Below are positions 25,702 through 33,294 of a stretch of 64,000 nt of DNA, in pieces. The DNA is taken from contig CAUGGC010000002.1 in the NCBI GenBank assembly GCA_959599095.1, positions 65,737 to 129,736 of the forward strand. Direction: 5' to 3'. A model generated the notes under the pieces. That model was not told where the DNA came from. It was given only the letters and a program-made list of their open reading frames with translations, and ran no database searches. This stretch comes from an uncultured Collinsella sp. Its GTDB lineage: Bacteria; Actinomycetota; Coriobacteriia; Coriobacteriales; Coriobacteriaceae. The first letter of the stretch is position 1. Each line of letters begins with the position of its first letter. The position numbers were made by a program, and so were the translations under genes.

Positions 25702-26769
25702 ATGTCCGACAATATGCAGCCTGCCGATGAGATTTTGGACGACGAGTCCCTGGACGCGGTGGATACCGAGGAGCTCGAGGATTTCGAGGAGTTCGACCCG
25801 TTTGAGGGTATGAGCGACGAGGAACTCGATGCCCTGTGCGACGAGGACGACAACCTCGCGGGCTTTGGCGACGTTGAGCCTGGTTTTCGCAGCGGCTTCG
25901 TGGCCCTGGTCGGTCGTCCCAACGCTGGCAAGTCTACGCTGCTTAATGCCTGCTATGGCAAAAAGGTCGCCATCACCTCGCCGGTGGCCCAGACGACCCG
26001 CCGCCGCATGCGCGCCGTCGTCAACCGCCCCGGCTACCAGCTGGTCTTTGTCGATACCCCCGGTATTCATAAGCCCAAGGACGGCTTGGGATCCGAGCTC
26101 AACAAGAGCGCGTTGTTCGAGCTGAACGATGTCGATGTCGTCGCGTTTTTGATTGATGCCACCAAGCCCATCGGCAGGGGAGACGCCTGGGTTGCCGAGC
26201 GTGTCAAGAACGCTCGTTCCAAGAAGGTCCTGGTGCTTACCAAGGCCGATGAGGCCGACCCCGCACAGGTCATGGAGCAGCTTAAGGCCGCCCACGAGCT
26301 CATGGAATATGACGACGAGATCGTGACGTCGTCGGTCAAGAACTTCAACGTCGATGCCTTTATCGAGACCGTTGCGCACTTTTTGCCCGAGGGTCCGCGT
26401 TGGTTCCCCGAGGACATGGGTACCGACGCTTCCGATGAGACGCTCGTTGCCGAGTTTGTGCGCGAGAAGGTCTTGCGCCGCACCCGTGATGAGATTCCGC
26501 ACTCCGTTGGCGTGATCTGCGATGCGCTCGAGCAGACCAAGAAGGTGCTGCGCGTGCACGCCACCATTTACGTCGAGCGCGAGGGCCAAAAGGGCATCAT
26601 CATCGGCAAAGGCGGCGAGATGATCAAGCATATCGGTATCGACGCCCGTCGCGATCTTGAGCGCATCTTTGGCACGCAGGTCTTTTTGGAGCTGGACGTG
26701 AAGGTCAAGTCCGGCTGGCGCGACGACGAGGCCCAGATTCGCCGCTTTGGCTATAACGCCGAAGACTAA
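25702..26769 (+). CDS. era: GTPase Era with an acidic N-terminal extension
   Basis: Era binds the 3' end of 16S rRNA and assists 30S assembly. The 355-residue product has G1 GRPNAGKST, G3 DTPGIHKP, G4 LTKADEAD, and a C-terminal KH domain (GQKGIIIGKGGEMIKHIG). It is about 55 residues longer than typical Era because of an Asp/Glu-rich N-terminus (residues 1-60). The ATG at 25702 is backed by AAAGGGA, and the internal ATG at about 25810 lacks a comparable site, so the extension is probably translated. Confidence 0.93.
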   Translation: MSDNMQPADEILDDESLDAVDTEELEDFEEFDPFEGMSDEELDALCDEDDNLAGFGDVEPGFRSGFVALVGRPNAGKSTLLNACYGKKVAITSPVAQTTRRRMRAVVNRPGYQLVFVDTPGIHKPKDGLGSELNKSALFELNDVDVVAFLIDATKPIGRGDAWVAERVKNARSKKVLVLTKADEADPAQVMEQLKAAHELMEYDDEIVTSSVKNFNVDAFIETVAHFLPEGPRWFPEDMGTDASDETLVAEFVREKVLRRTRDEIPHSVGVICDALEQTKKVLRVHATIYVEREGQKGIIIGKGGEMIKHIGIDARRDLERIFGTQVFLELDVKVKSGWRDDEAQIRRFGYNAED

Positions 26770-26784
26770 GGACGCGCGGCGCGC

Positions 26785-27534
26785 ATGGCAGGCTCCCGGA
26801 CATATCGCACGAAAGTGCTCGTGCTCGATAAGACTAAGCTCAAAGAGACCGACCTGATCTTGACGATGCTTGACGAGCGGGGACGGCAGGTTCGTGCCGT
26901 GGCAAAGGGTGCCCGTAAACCCGGTGGGCGCCTGGCTGCGCGCTGTGAGCTGTTCTGTACCGTCGACATGCTGCTCGCGCATGGGCGGTCGCTCGACGTG
27001 GTTTCCCAGGCCGAGCTTATGGAAGCGCCGCTCGGCGCTGCGCCCGATTACGAGACGACCTGCGCCGCAAGCGCGATCGCCGAGGTCGCGCGCGTGTGCT
27101 CGTTCGAGGACGCCGAGGACCCGTTTACCTTTGCCATAACGCAGCGAGCGCTTGCCCTGGTGGGCAGCGGGCTCGACACAGCGCATATGGATCTGCTCGT
27201 GGCGGCCTTTGTCTTTAAGCTGCTGTCGCACGTTGGCTACCGACCCGATTTTTCGGCCTGCGTGCTGTGCGGAGACCCCATGCTGTCGTATTTTTCGCCC
27301 CAGGCCGGCGGGCTCATGTGCGGCTCGTGCGCGTCGAGCGTTCCGGGTGCCGAGTTGGTGTCGACCGGTGAGGTCGCATGGCTGCGCGCCCTCATGTCCA
27401 TGACCTTCGATGCGCTCATGGCCGAGCGAATCGACCCGCATACGGCGGCATTCTTGCTCGGGCTTTCGCATGTTTGGGCCGCCACGCACACCGATCAGCG
27501 CCTCCGTGCGATGGAATTCATGTTGGGTCGGTGA
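26785..27534 (+). CDS. recO: DNA repair protein RecO
   Basis: RecO loads RecA on SSB-coated single-stranded DNA with RecR in the RecFOR pathway. The 249-residue product has an N-terminal OB fold (TKVLVLDKTKLKETDLI, KGARKPGGRL) and a helical domain with a zinc site (CVLCGDP and CGSC). It is the last gene of the mtaB to recO run; a 138-bp gap to rpsO follows. Confidence 0.93.
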   Translation: MAGSRTYRTKVLVLDKTKLKETDLILTMLDERGRQVRAVAKGARKPGGRLAARCELFCTVDMLLAHGRSLDVVSQAELMEAPLGAAPDYETTCAASAIAEVARVCSFEDAEDPFTFAITQRALALVGSGLDTAHMDLLVAAFVFKLLSHVGYRPDFSACVLCGDPMLSYFSPQAGGLMCGSCASSVPGAELVSTGEVAWLRALMSMTFDALMAERIDPHTAAFLLGLSHVWAATHTDQRLRAMEFMLGR

Positions 27535-27672
27535 TGATGCGCAGGGGCGGGCTGCTTGTGGTAACATATCGGCCTGTTAGTACCTCGACCTTGGTTGCTC
27601 GCTCCACCGGCGGCTTCCCAGTCCGAGGCGAATCGAGTCGCCCGATGGCGACGCAAAACGAAAGGTGAAACA

Positions 27673-27951
27673 ATGACTGTTTCCAAAGAGCGCAAGGCGG
27701 AGCTGACTGCCCAGTTCGGTAACACCCCGGTCGACACCGGCAACCCCAAGGTTCAGGTCGCCATCCTGTCCGAGCGCATCAAGGAGCTGACCGAGCACAT
27801 GAAGTCCCACCAAAAGGACTTCCACACCCGTCGTGGCCTGCTCATGCTCGTCGGTCGTCGTCGTCGTCTTCTCTCCTACATCAAGAAGAACGACATCGTC
27901 GAGTACCGTGAGCTCATCAAGGCTCTGGGCATTCGCGACAATATTCAGTAG
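27673..27951 (+). CDS. rpsO: 30S ribosomal protein S15
   Basis: Binds the central domain of 16S rRNA. The 92-residue product shows GNTPVDTGNPKVQVAILSER, HQKDFHTRRGLL and RRRRLLSYIKK, all diagnostic of S15. ATG at 27673 follows AAAGGTG. It precedes pnp, the classical arrangement in which S15 and PNPase are co-regulated. Confidence 0.96.
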   Translation: MTVSKERKAELTAQFGNTPVDTGNPKVQVAILSERIKELTEHMKSHQKDFHTRRGLLMLVGRRRRLLSYIKKNDIVEYRELIKALGIRDNIQ

Positions 27952-27967
27952 CGAACTTGTACATGCT

Positions 27968-27998
27968 AAGAGCGTCCTGCATGCGGGGCGCTCTTTTT
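27968..27998 (+). terminator. Intrinsic terminator between rpsO and pnp
   Basis: AAGAGCGTCC and GGGGCGCTCTT pair around TGCATGC, followed by TTTTTG. It may let only part of the rpsO transcripts continue into pnp. Confidence 0.8.
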
Positions 27999-28004
27999 GT
28001 GTAA

Positions 28005-28090
28005 GGGCGTGAACAATCACGCTCTGAAGCGTGGCGGGGGCAGGGGGCCCGCGTCACATGAGAAGCCCGCAGGCAAGGGGCCTGTGGGGT
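28005..28090 (+). promoter_or_regulatory. Structured leader of pnp
   Basis: Two hairpins lie between the rpsO terminator and pnp: GCGTGA-ACAA-TCACGC (about 28007-28022) and CCCGCAGG with CCTGTGGG (about 28067-28089). The second ends only a few bases before the pnp ribosome site AAAGGAG. PNPase and RNase processing of a leader hairpin is how pnp is autoregulated in Escherichia coli; the same idea here is inference. Confidence 0.4.
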
Positions 28091-28101
28091 AAAGGAGAAC
28101 A

Positions 28102-30348
28102 ATGACACTCGTATCCAAGACCTTTGAGCTGTACGGCAAGACCTACACCTTTGAGTCCGGCGAGCTTGCCAAGCAGGCCACTGGCGCCTGTCTGGTCAAG
28201 CAGGGCGACACCACGATGCTCGATACCGTGGTCGTCTCCAAGGAGCGCAAGAACTATGACTTCTTCCCGCTGACCGTCGACTTCAACGAGAAGATGTACG
28301 CTGCCGGCCGCATCCCGGGTGGCTACCTCAAGCGTGAGGGCCGTCCCAGCGAGAAGGCCACGCTCACCGCGCGCATGATCGACCGTCCGATTCGCCCGAG
28401 CTTCCCGGACGGCTTCCGCAACGAGGTACACATTGTCGCTACCTCGCTCGTCGCCGACCAGGTCAACCCCTTCGACGTCATCAACGTCATGGGTGCCTCC
28501 CTGGCCATGACGCTCGGCGGCGTGCCCTTCGAGGGCCCGCTTGCCTGCGTGCGCATCGGCCGTAACGTGGAGACCGGCGAGTTTATCGTCAACCCCACCT
28601 ACGAGGAGCGCGAGAACTCCGATCTGGACCTGGAGCTGGGCGGATCCGCCGACTTCATCTCGATGGTCGAGGCCGGCGCCGAGGAGATCTCCGAGGACGA
28701 CATGCTCGCCGCTATGAAGTTTGGCCAGGAGGCCCTTGCTGCTTTCTGCCAGGCTCAGGACGAGTTCGTCGCCGAGTGGGAGCAGGTTAACGGCCCCATC
28801 GTCAAGAAGGAGTACCCGCTCGACCAGCCCGTCGAGGAGGTCCAGGAGCGCATCTTCGCCCACTACGACGAGATGGCTGCCGCCCTTCGCGACGCCGACA
28901 AGCTCTCCCGTATCGGCAAGGTCGAGGCTCTGAAGGAGTCCATCCGCGCCGAGTTCACCGAGGAGGAGCAGGCCGCTTGGGAGCGCGAGATCCCCGTGGT
29001 GCTCAAGAAGCTCGAGAAGAAGGCCATGCGCACCATGGTCGTCGAGACCGGCGAGCGCGTCGACGGCCGTGCCGCCGACGAGATCCGTCCCATCATGGTG
29101 AAGGACAACTACCTGCCGCTCGTTCACGGCTCCGGCCTGTTCCAGCGTGGGCAGACCCAGGTGCTTTCCGTCCTGTCGCTCGGCATGCTCAACGAGGGCC
29201 AGCGCTTGGACACCATCGAGCCCACCGAGGGCAAGCGCTACATGCACCACTACAACTTCCCGCCGTTCTGCACCGGCGAGACCGGCCGCATGGGCAGCCC
29301 CAAGCGCCGCGAGATCGGTCACGGCAACCTGGCTGAACGCGCTCTGCTTCCGGTGCTTCCCGACGAGAACGAGTTCCCCTACGCCATCCGCGTCGTCTCC
29401 GAGGTCATGGAGTCCAACGGCTCCTCTTCGATGGCTTCGACCTGCGGCTCCACGCTCGCCCTTATGGACGGCGGCGTGCCCATTAAGCGCCCGGTCTCCG
29501 GTATCGCCATGGGCCTGATCCAGGAGGAGGGCAAGACCGTGGTCCTGTCCGACATCCAGGGTCTCGAGGACTTCCTGGGCGACATGGACTTTAAGGTCAC
29601 CGGAACCACCGAGGGCATCACCGCCCTGCAGATGGACAACAAGGCCACTGGCCTCACCTTCGACATCCTGGCCCGCGCCCTGCAGCAGGCCAAGGAGGGT
29701 CGTGCCTTCATTCTGCAGAAGATGCTCGATGTGATCCCCGAGCCGCGCCACACCACGCGCAGCACCGCTCCGCGCATCGTTTCCATCCAGGTTCCGACCG
29801 ACAAGATCCGCGACGTCATCGGTTCCGGCGGTAAGGTCATCCGCGGTATCCAGGACGAGACTGGCGCCTCGGTCGACATCCAGGAGGATGGTACTGTCTT
29901 TGTCGGCGGCACCGGCGAGTCCGTCGACCAGGCCGTCGAGCGTATCAAGCTCATCATCAAGGTTCCCGAGCCGGGCGAGGAGTACACCGGTCGCGTGGTC
30001 TCCATCCAGCCCTTCGGCGCCTTCGTCAACCTGCTGCCCGGTAAGGACGGCCTGCTGCACATCTCCCGCGTCGCCAAGGGCCGCGTGGAGAAGGTCGAGG
30101 ACGTCCTCAACGTGGGCGACGAGGTCAAGGTCGTCGTCATCGAGGTCGACGATCGCGGCAAGATCTCGCTCGATCGTCTTGATAAGCCCGAGGCCCCGGC
30201 TCGTGCCGAGGGTGCCTCCGAGGGCGACGGCGAGCACTTCCAGCGCCGTGAGCGTCCGCGTCGCGAGCGCTCTGAGCGCAGCGACCGTCCGCGCCGTCCC
30301 GGCGACAACGGAGGCCGAAAGCCTCGCCGTCACCACGACGCCGAGTAA
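28102..30348 (+). CDS. pnp: Polyribonucleotide nucleotidyltransferase (PNPase)
   Basis: Phosphorolytic 3'-5' exoribonuclease and degradosome component. The 748-residue product has two RNase PH domains joined by a helical linker, then KH (PTDKIRDVIGSGGKVIRGI, about 565-620) and S1 (GEEYTGRVVSIQPFGAFVNL, about 625-695) domains. The tail is rich in Arg, Glu and Asp, a feature seen in actinobacterial PNPases. The active-site region SSSMASTCG is present. ATG at 28102 follows AAAGGAG. Confidence 0.96.
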   Translation: MTLVSKTFELYGKTYTFESGELAKQATGACLVKQGDTTMLDTVVVSKERKNYDFFPLTVDFNEKMYAAGRIPGGYLKREGRPSEKATLTARMIDRPIRPSFPDGFRNEVHIVATSLVADQVNPFDVINVMGASLAMTLGGVPFEGPLACVRIGRNVETGEFIVNPTYEERENSDLDLELGGSADFISMVEAGAEEISEDDMLAAMKFGQEALAAFCQAQDEFVAEWEQVNGPIVKKEYPLDQPVEEVQERIFAHYDEMAAALRDADKLSRIGKVEALKESIRAEFTEEEQAAWEREIPVVLKKLEKKAMRTMVVETGERVDGRAADEIRPIMVKDNYLPLVHGSGLFQRGQTQVLSVLSLGMLNEGQRLDTIEPTEGKRYMHHYNFPPFCTGETGRMGSPKRREIGHGNLAERALLPVLPDENEFPYAIRVVSEVMESNGSSSMASTCGSTLALMDGGVPIKRPVSGIAMGLIQEEGKTVVLSDIQGLEDFLGDMDFKVTGTTEGITALQMDNKATGLTFDILARALQQAKEGRAFILQKMLDVIPEPRHTTRSTAPRIVSIQVPTDKIRDVIGSGGKVIRGIQDETGASVDIQEDGTVFVGGTGESVDQAVERIKLIIKVPEPGEEYTGRVVSIQPFGAFVNLLPGKDGLLHISRVAKGRVEKVEDVLNVGDEVKVVVIEVDDRGKISLDRLDKPEAPARAEGASEGDGEHFQRRERPRRERSERSDRPRRPGDNGGRKPRRHHDAE

Positions 30349-30371
30349 CAGCCGTACATAAGCAGCTCAAC

Positions 30372-30401
30372 AAGGGCGACTCCTAAGGGGGTCGCCCTTT
30401 T
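30372..30401 (+). terminator. Intrinsic terminator after pnp
   Basis: AAGGGCGAC pairs with GTCGCCCTT around TCCTAAGGGG, followed by TTG; strong stem with a short U-tract. Confidence 0.8.
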
Positions 30402-30424
30402 GCTATTCCCGGCGGGGCCGCAGG

Positions 30425-30509
30425 TAAAGTTTCCTGCTCTACAGTCCTGCGCAAGACGGAAAGCACATTAAGTGCTTTCCTTTGCGTGCGGAACTCGCGA
30501 TAAACTTTA
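30425..30509 (+). repeat. Structured repeat family A, copy 1
   Basis: An 85-bp element closed by TAAAGTTT (30425-30432) and AAACTTTA (30502-30509), with an internal perfect hairpin GGAAAGCAC-ATTAA-GTGCTTTCC (30458-30480) and a second stem CGCAA/TTGCG around it. The flanks of the hairpin (CCTGCTCTACAGTCCTGC and CGTGCGGAACTCGCGATAA) are identical to those of copy 2 at 31302-31434, which lies in the opposite orientation beyond the acetyltransferase gene. Hairpin and outer arms differ from copy 2 by compensatory changes. Confidence 0.7.
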
Positions 30510-30583
30510 TATGAGTCCCTCCCGGGCGCAAGCAAAAGGGCTGGTTAACGCTGTTGGTAGCTTGCTGGTCTTCTGTTCTTAGT

Positions 30584-30592
30584 TGATATACT
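30584..30592 (+). promoter_or_regulatory. Extended -10 promoter of the acetyltransferase gene
   Basis: TGATATACT fits an extended -10 (TGn-TATACT), 35 bases before the start codon. No convincing -35 is seen. Confidence 0.45.
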
Positions 30593-30626
30593 TTTTCGCA
30601 TCTAACGCTTAGCCTAGGGGGTTGGC

Positions 30627-31247
30627 ATGACAAATAAGGTTGAATGGGACCGCATGATTGCCGGGGAGCTCTATAGCCCCTATCGGGTTAACGACCATTC
30701 GTTTAGTAGGGTGCATGCGGCTCAGAAGTTGTTTAATGAGTCGGTGTATTGGGCTGATTCGAGCGCCTTTGAGGAACTAAAGAAGTGTTTTCGCGTTGCT
30801 CCGGACGATATGGTCTTAACGGCTCCCGTTTATTTTGATCACGGTGACAGGGTTTCGTTTGGTAACCATTTCTATGCGAATACCGGTTTGACGATTCTGG
30901 ACGAAAATTACGTGACCTTTGGCGACAACGTCTTTCTAGGACCCCATGTGAGTATATTTACTGCTGGGCATCCAATTGACGCCGATGTGCGCAATCTAGA
31001 CCTCGAGTATGCTAAGCCTGTCGTAATCGGCAACAACGTCTGGATGGGCGGCGGGGTGATTATCAATCCGGGCGTATCAATCGGAGACGATGTGGTCATA
31101 GCCTCAGGTACAGTTGTTGTTAAAGACGTTCCAAGCCACGTCATCATCGGCGGCAATCCAGCTCATATCATTCGAGAGATTACCGACAACGATCGCAAGC
31201 TCTGGCAAGGCCAGCTGAATGCCTACAACGAGGCAATTGGATCATAG
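30627..31247 (+). CDS. Sugar O-acetyltransferase, maltose/galactoside type
   Basis: Left-handed beta-helix acetyltransferase (hexapeptide repeats) that moves acetyl from acetyl-CoA to a sugar hydroxyl. The 206-residue product has the N-terminal Maa cap (WDRMIAGELYSPY), the catalytic region IFTAGHPIDADVR with the active-site His, and hexapeptide repeats (VVIGNNVWMGGGVIINPGVS). Its base composition is visibly less G+C-rich than the neighbours, and it stands alone between two inverted copies of repeat family A, which suggests acquisition. The acceptor sugar cannot be told from sequence. A GGGGG run lies upstream of the ATG. Confidence 0.9.
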   Translation: MTNKVEWDRMIAGELYSPYRVNDHSFSRVHAAQKLFNESVYWADSSAFEELKKCFRVAPDDMVLTAPVYFDHGDRVSFGNHFYANTGLTILDENYVTFGDNVFLGPHVSIFTAGHPIDADVRNLDLEYAKPVVIGNNVWMGGGVIINPGVSIGDDVVIASGTVVVKDVPSHVIIGGNPAHIIREITDNDRKLWQGQLNAYNEAIGS

Positions 31248-31301
31248 CCTCGGCATTCCCGCAGATAAAACCTACTAAAACAAACCTATCCCTTATTGGC
31301 A

Positions 31302-31434
31302 GGTTTTCCGTGGGGCGGGCACTGATGAAGCTTATCGCGAGTTCCGCACGAACAGGAGGCCACTTAATGTGGCCTCCGTCGTGAGCAGGACTGTAGAGCA
31401 GGAAACTTCATCAGTGCCCGCCCCACGGGAAACC
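31302..31434 (-). repeat. Structured repeat family A, copy 2, with 29-bp arms
   Basis: Arms at 31302-31330 and 31406-31434 are complementary over 29 bp with one G-U position. Inside lies the hairpin GGAGGCCAC-TTAAT-GTGGCCTCC (31355-31377). Read on the minus strand the core matches copy 1 over about 84 positions with roughly ten differences, most of them paired. It could also act as a terminator for the acetyltransferase gene, though the final U-tract is poor. Confidence 0.72.
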
Positions 31435-31622
31435 GTCGGGATAGACCAGTTCAGATGGGGCTTTGATGCATGGGTGGTCTGTTGTTGTGCAAATGGGTAT
31501 CATACTGTGGTTATTGCATCGACTCTACGATGCATTGTTGTATGTGCCCGGCGGTCGGTTTGCCAGAAGCGCCCCGTCGGTTGTTCCAGACCCGTTTCGA
31601 AGAAAGGAAACAACACTCACCT

Positions 31623-33293
31623 ATGGCAGCTAAAAAATCATCTCCCTTGAAGATCATCCCGCTCGGCGGCCTTGACGGCATCGGCAAGAACATGACGGTC
31701 TTCGAGTGCGGCGACGACATGGTGCTCGTCGACGCCGGCCTCATGTTCCCGGATGACTCCCAGCCTGGTATCGACCTGGTGCTTCCCGACTACACCTATG
31801 TTCTGGAGAACGAGGAGAAGCTCCGCGGTATCGTCGTCACCCACGGCCACGAGGACCACACCGGTTCGCTTCCGTATCTGCTGCAGGACCTCAACAATAA
31901 GGTGCCCATCTTCTCGAGCAAGCTGACGCTTGGCTTTATCGAGGGCAAGCTTTCTGAGTTCCGCATCCGCGCGCCCAAGTTCCGCGAGGTCAAGGGTGGC
32001 AGCCATGTCAACCTCGGCGGCATCTCGCTCGACTTCTTCTCGATGACGCACTCCATCCCCGGCGCTCTGGGCGTGTTCATCCGCACCAATCAGGGCACCG
32101 TTATGCACACCGGCGACTTTAAGCTCGACCAGACGCCCATCGACGGCGTCACGCCCGACTATGCCGCTATCAGCCGCTTTGCCAAGCAGGGCATCGACCT
32201 GCTGCTTTCTGACTCCACCAACGCCACGGTTCCCGGCTTTACCAAGTCTGAGGCCGAGGTTGGTCCCAACCTGCTGTACGCCATCAAGAACGCCCCGGGT
32301 CGCGTGTTCGTCGCATCGTTCTCGAGCCACATCCATCGTTTGCAGCAGATCTGCGATGCCGCCCGCAAGTGCGGCCGTAAGGTCGTTGTGACCGGTCGTT
32401 CCATGCTCACGAACACCCGCGTGGCGCGCGAGCTCGGTTATCTCAACATCGATGATGCCGATATCATCGATGCCTTTGACATTGATAACCTGCCCGACGA
32501 CAAGATTGTCGTCATGTGCACCGGTTCGCAGGGCGAGCCGCTGTCGGCCCTGTCCCGCATGGCCAATGGCGAGCACAAGACGCTCTCCATCCACGAGGGC
32601 GATACCGTTATCCTCTCGGCAACTCCTGTTCCCGGCAACGAGAAGGCCGTCCAGCAGGTCGTCAACAGCCTGGCCAAGCTCGGCTGCGACGTGTGGGATA
32701 AGAACCGCGCTCTCGTTCACGTCTCCGGTCACGGCAGCCAGGAGGAGCTCAAGCTCCTGATGGCCATGGCCAAGCCCACGTACTTTATGCCGGTTCACGG
32801 CGAGGCCGTGCACCTGCGCGCCCATGCCCAGCTGGCCCGCAAGATGGGTCTCAAGGACGATCATATCTTTATCCTCGATAACGGCGACACGCTCGAGATG
32901 CGCGGCGGTATCGTCAAGCGCGGTACGCCCGTCGAGTCCGGCGTCGTCTACGTCGACGGCCTGCGTATCGGCGATACCGACCCCATCGTCTTGCGCGATC
33001 GCCAGAAGCTCGCCAACGACGGTATGGTTACCGCTGTTGCCATCGTCTCGCTCAAGCACAAGAAGATCGAGGCCATCGAGTTCTCGGGCCGCGGCGTCTC
33101 GTTTGCCATCGACGACCAGTTCTCCGAGGATGCCTCCGCGTCCATTATGAAGACGATCGAGAAGGGCAAGTTCAGCTTTACGAGCAGCGGTTCCGATGCC
33201 ATTCGCAAGGCCGTGCGCGACTCGCTCTCCAACTTTATCTGGAGCCGTACGCGCACTCGTCCGATGATCATCCCGGTCGTCATGGAGGTTTAG
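31623..33293 (+). CDS. rnj: Ribonuclease J
   Basis: Metallo-beta-lactamase endo- and 5'-3' exoribonuclease for mRNA decay and rRNA maturation. The 556-residue product has THGHEDHTGSLPYL (metal ligands near residue 74-80), MHTGDFKLD, the beta-CASP region (FSSHIHRLQQI, MCTGSQGEP) and the C-terminal HxH segment VSGHGSQEELK then VHGEAVHL. The start at 31623 is chosen on homology; the upstream AAAGGAAA is rather distant. A hairpin GCATCG/CGATGC sits in the leader near 31515. ftsK follows directly. Confidence 0.94.
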   Translation: MAAKKSSPLKIIPLGGLDGIGKNMTVFECGDDMVLVDAGLMFPDDSQPGIDLVLPDYTYVLENEEKLRGIVVTHGHEDHTGSLPYLLQDLNNKVPIFSSKLTLGFIEGKLSEFRIRAPKFREVKGGSHVNLGGISLDFFSMTHSIPGALGVFIRTNQGTVMHTGDFKLDQTPIDGVTPDYAAISRFAKQGIDLLLSDSTNATVPGFTKSEAEVGPNLLYAIKNAPGRVFVASFSSHIHRLQQICDAARKCGRKVVVTGRSMLTNTRVARELGYLNIDDADIIDAFDIDNLPDDKIVVMCTGSQGEPLSALSRMANGEHKTLSIHEGDTVILSATPVPGNEKAVQQVVNSLAKLGCDVWDKNRALVHVSGHGSQEELKLLMAMAKPTYFMPVHGEAVHLRAHAQLARKMGLKDDHIFILDNGDTLEMRGGIVKRGTPVESGVVYVDGLRIGDTDPIVLRDRQKLANDGMVTAVAIVSLKHKKIEAIEFSGRGVSFAIDDQFSEDASASIMKTIEKGKFSFTSSGSDAIRKAVRDSLSNFIWSRTRTRPMIIPVVMEV

Positions 33294-33294
33294 T

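Noticed and set aside
28054..30336. A 760-codon open frame opposite pnp
   Set aside because: Same reason: it mirrors pnp codons, is rich in Leu/Gly/Asp/Val, and has no ribosome site or family motif.
30425..31434. Family A repeats as integron attC sites around a gene cassette
   Set aside because: attC sites flank cassettes in direct orientation and carry the GTTRRRY core; here the copies are inverted and that core is absent.
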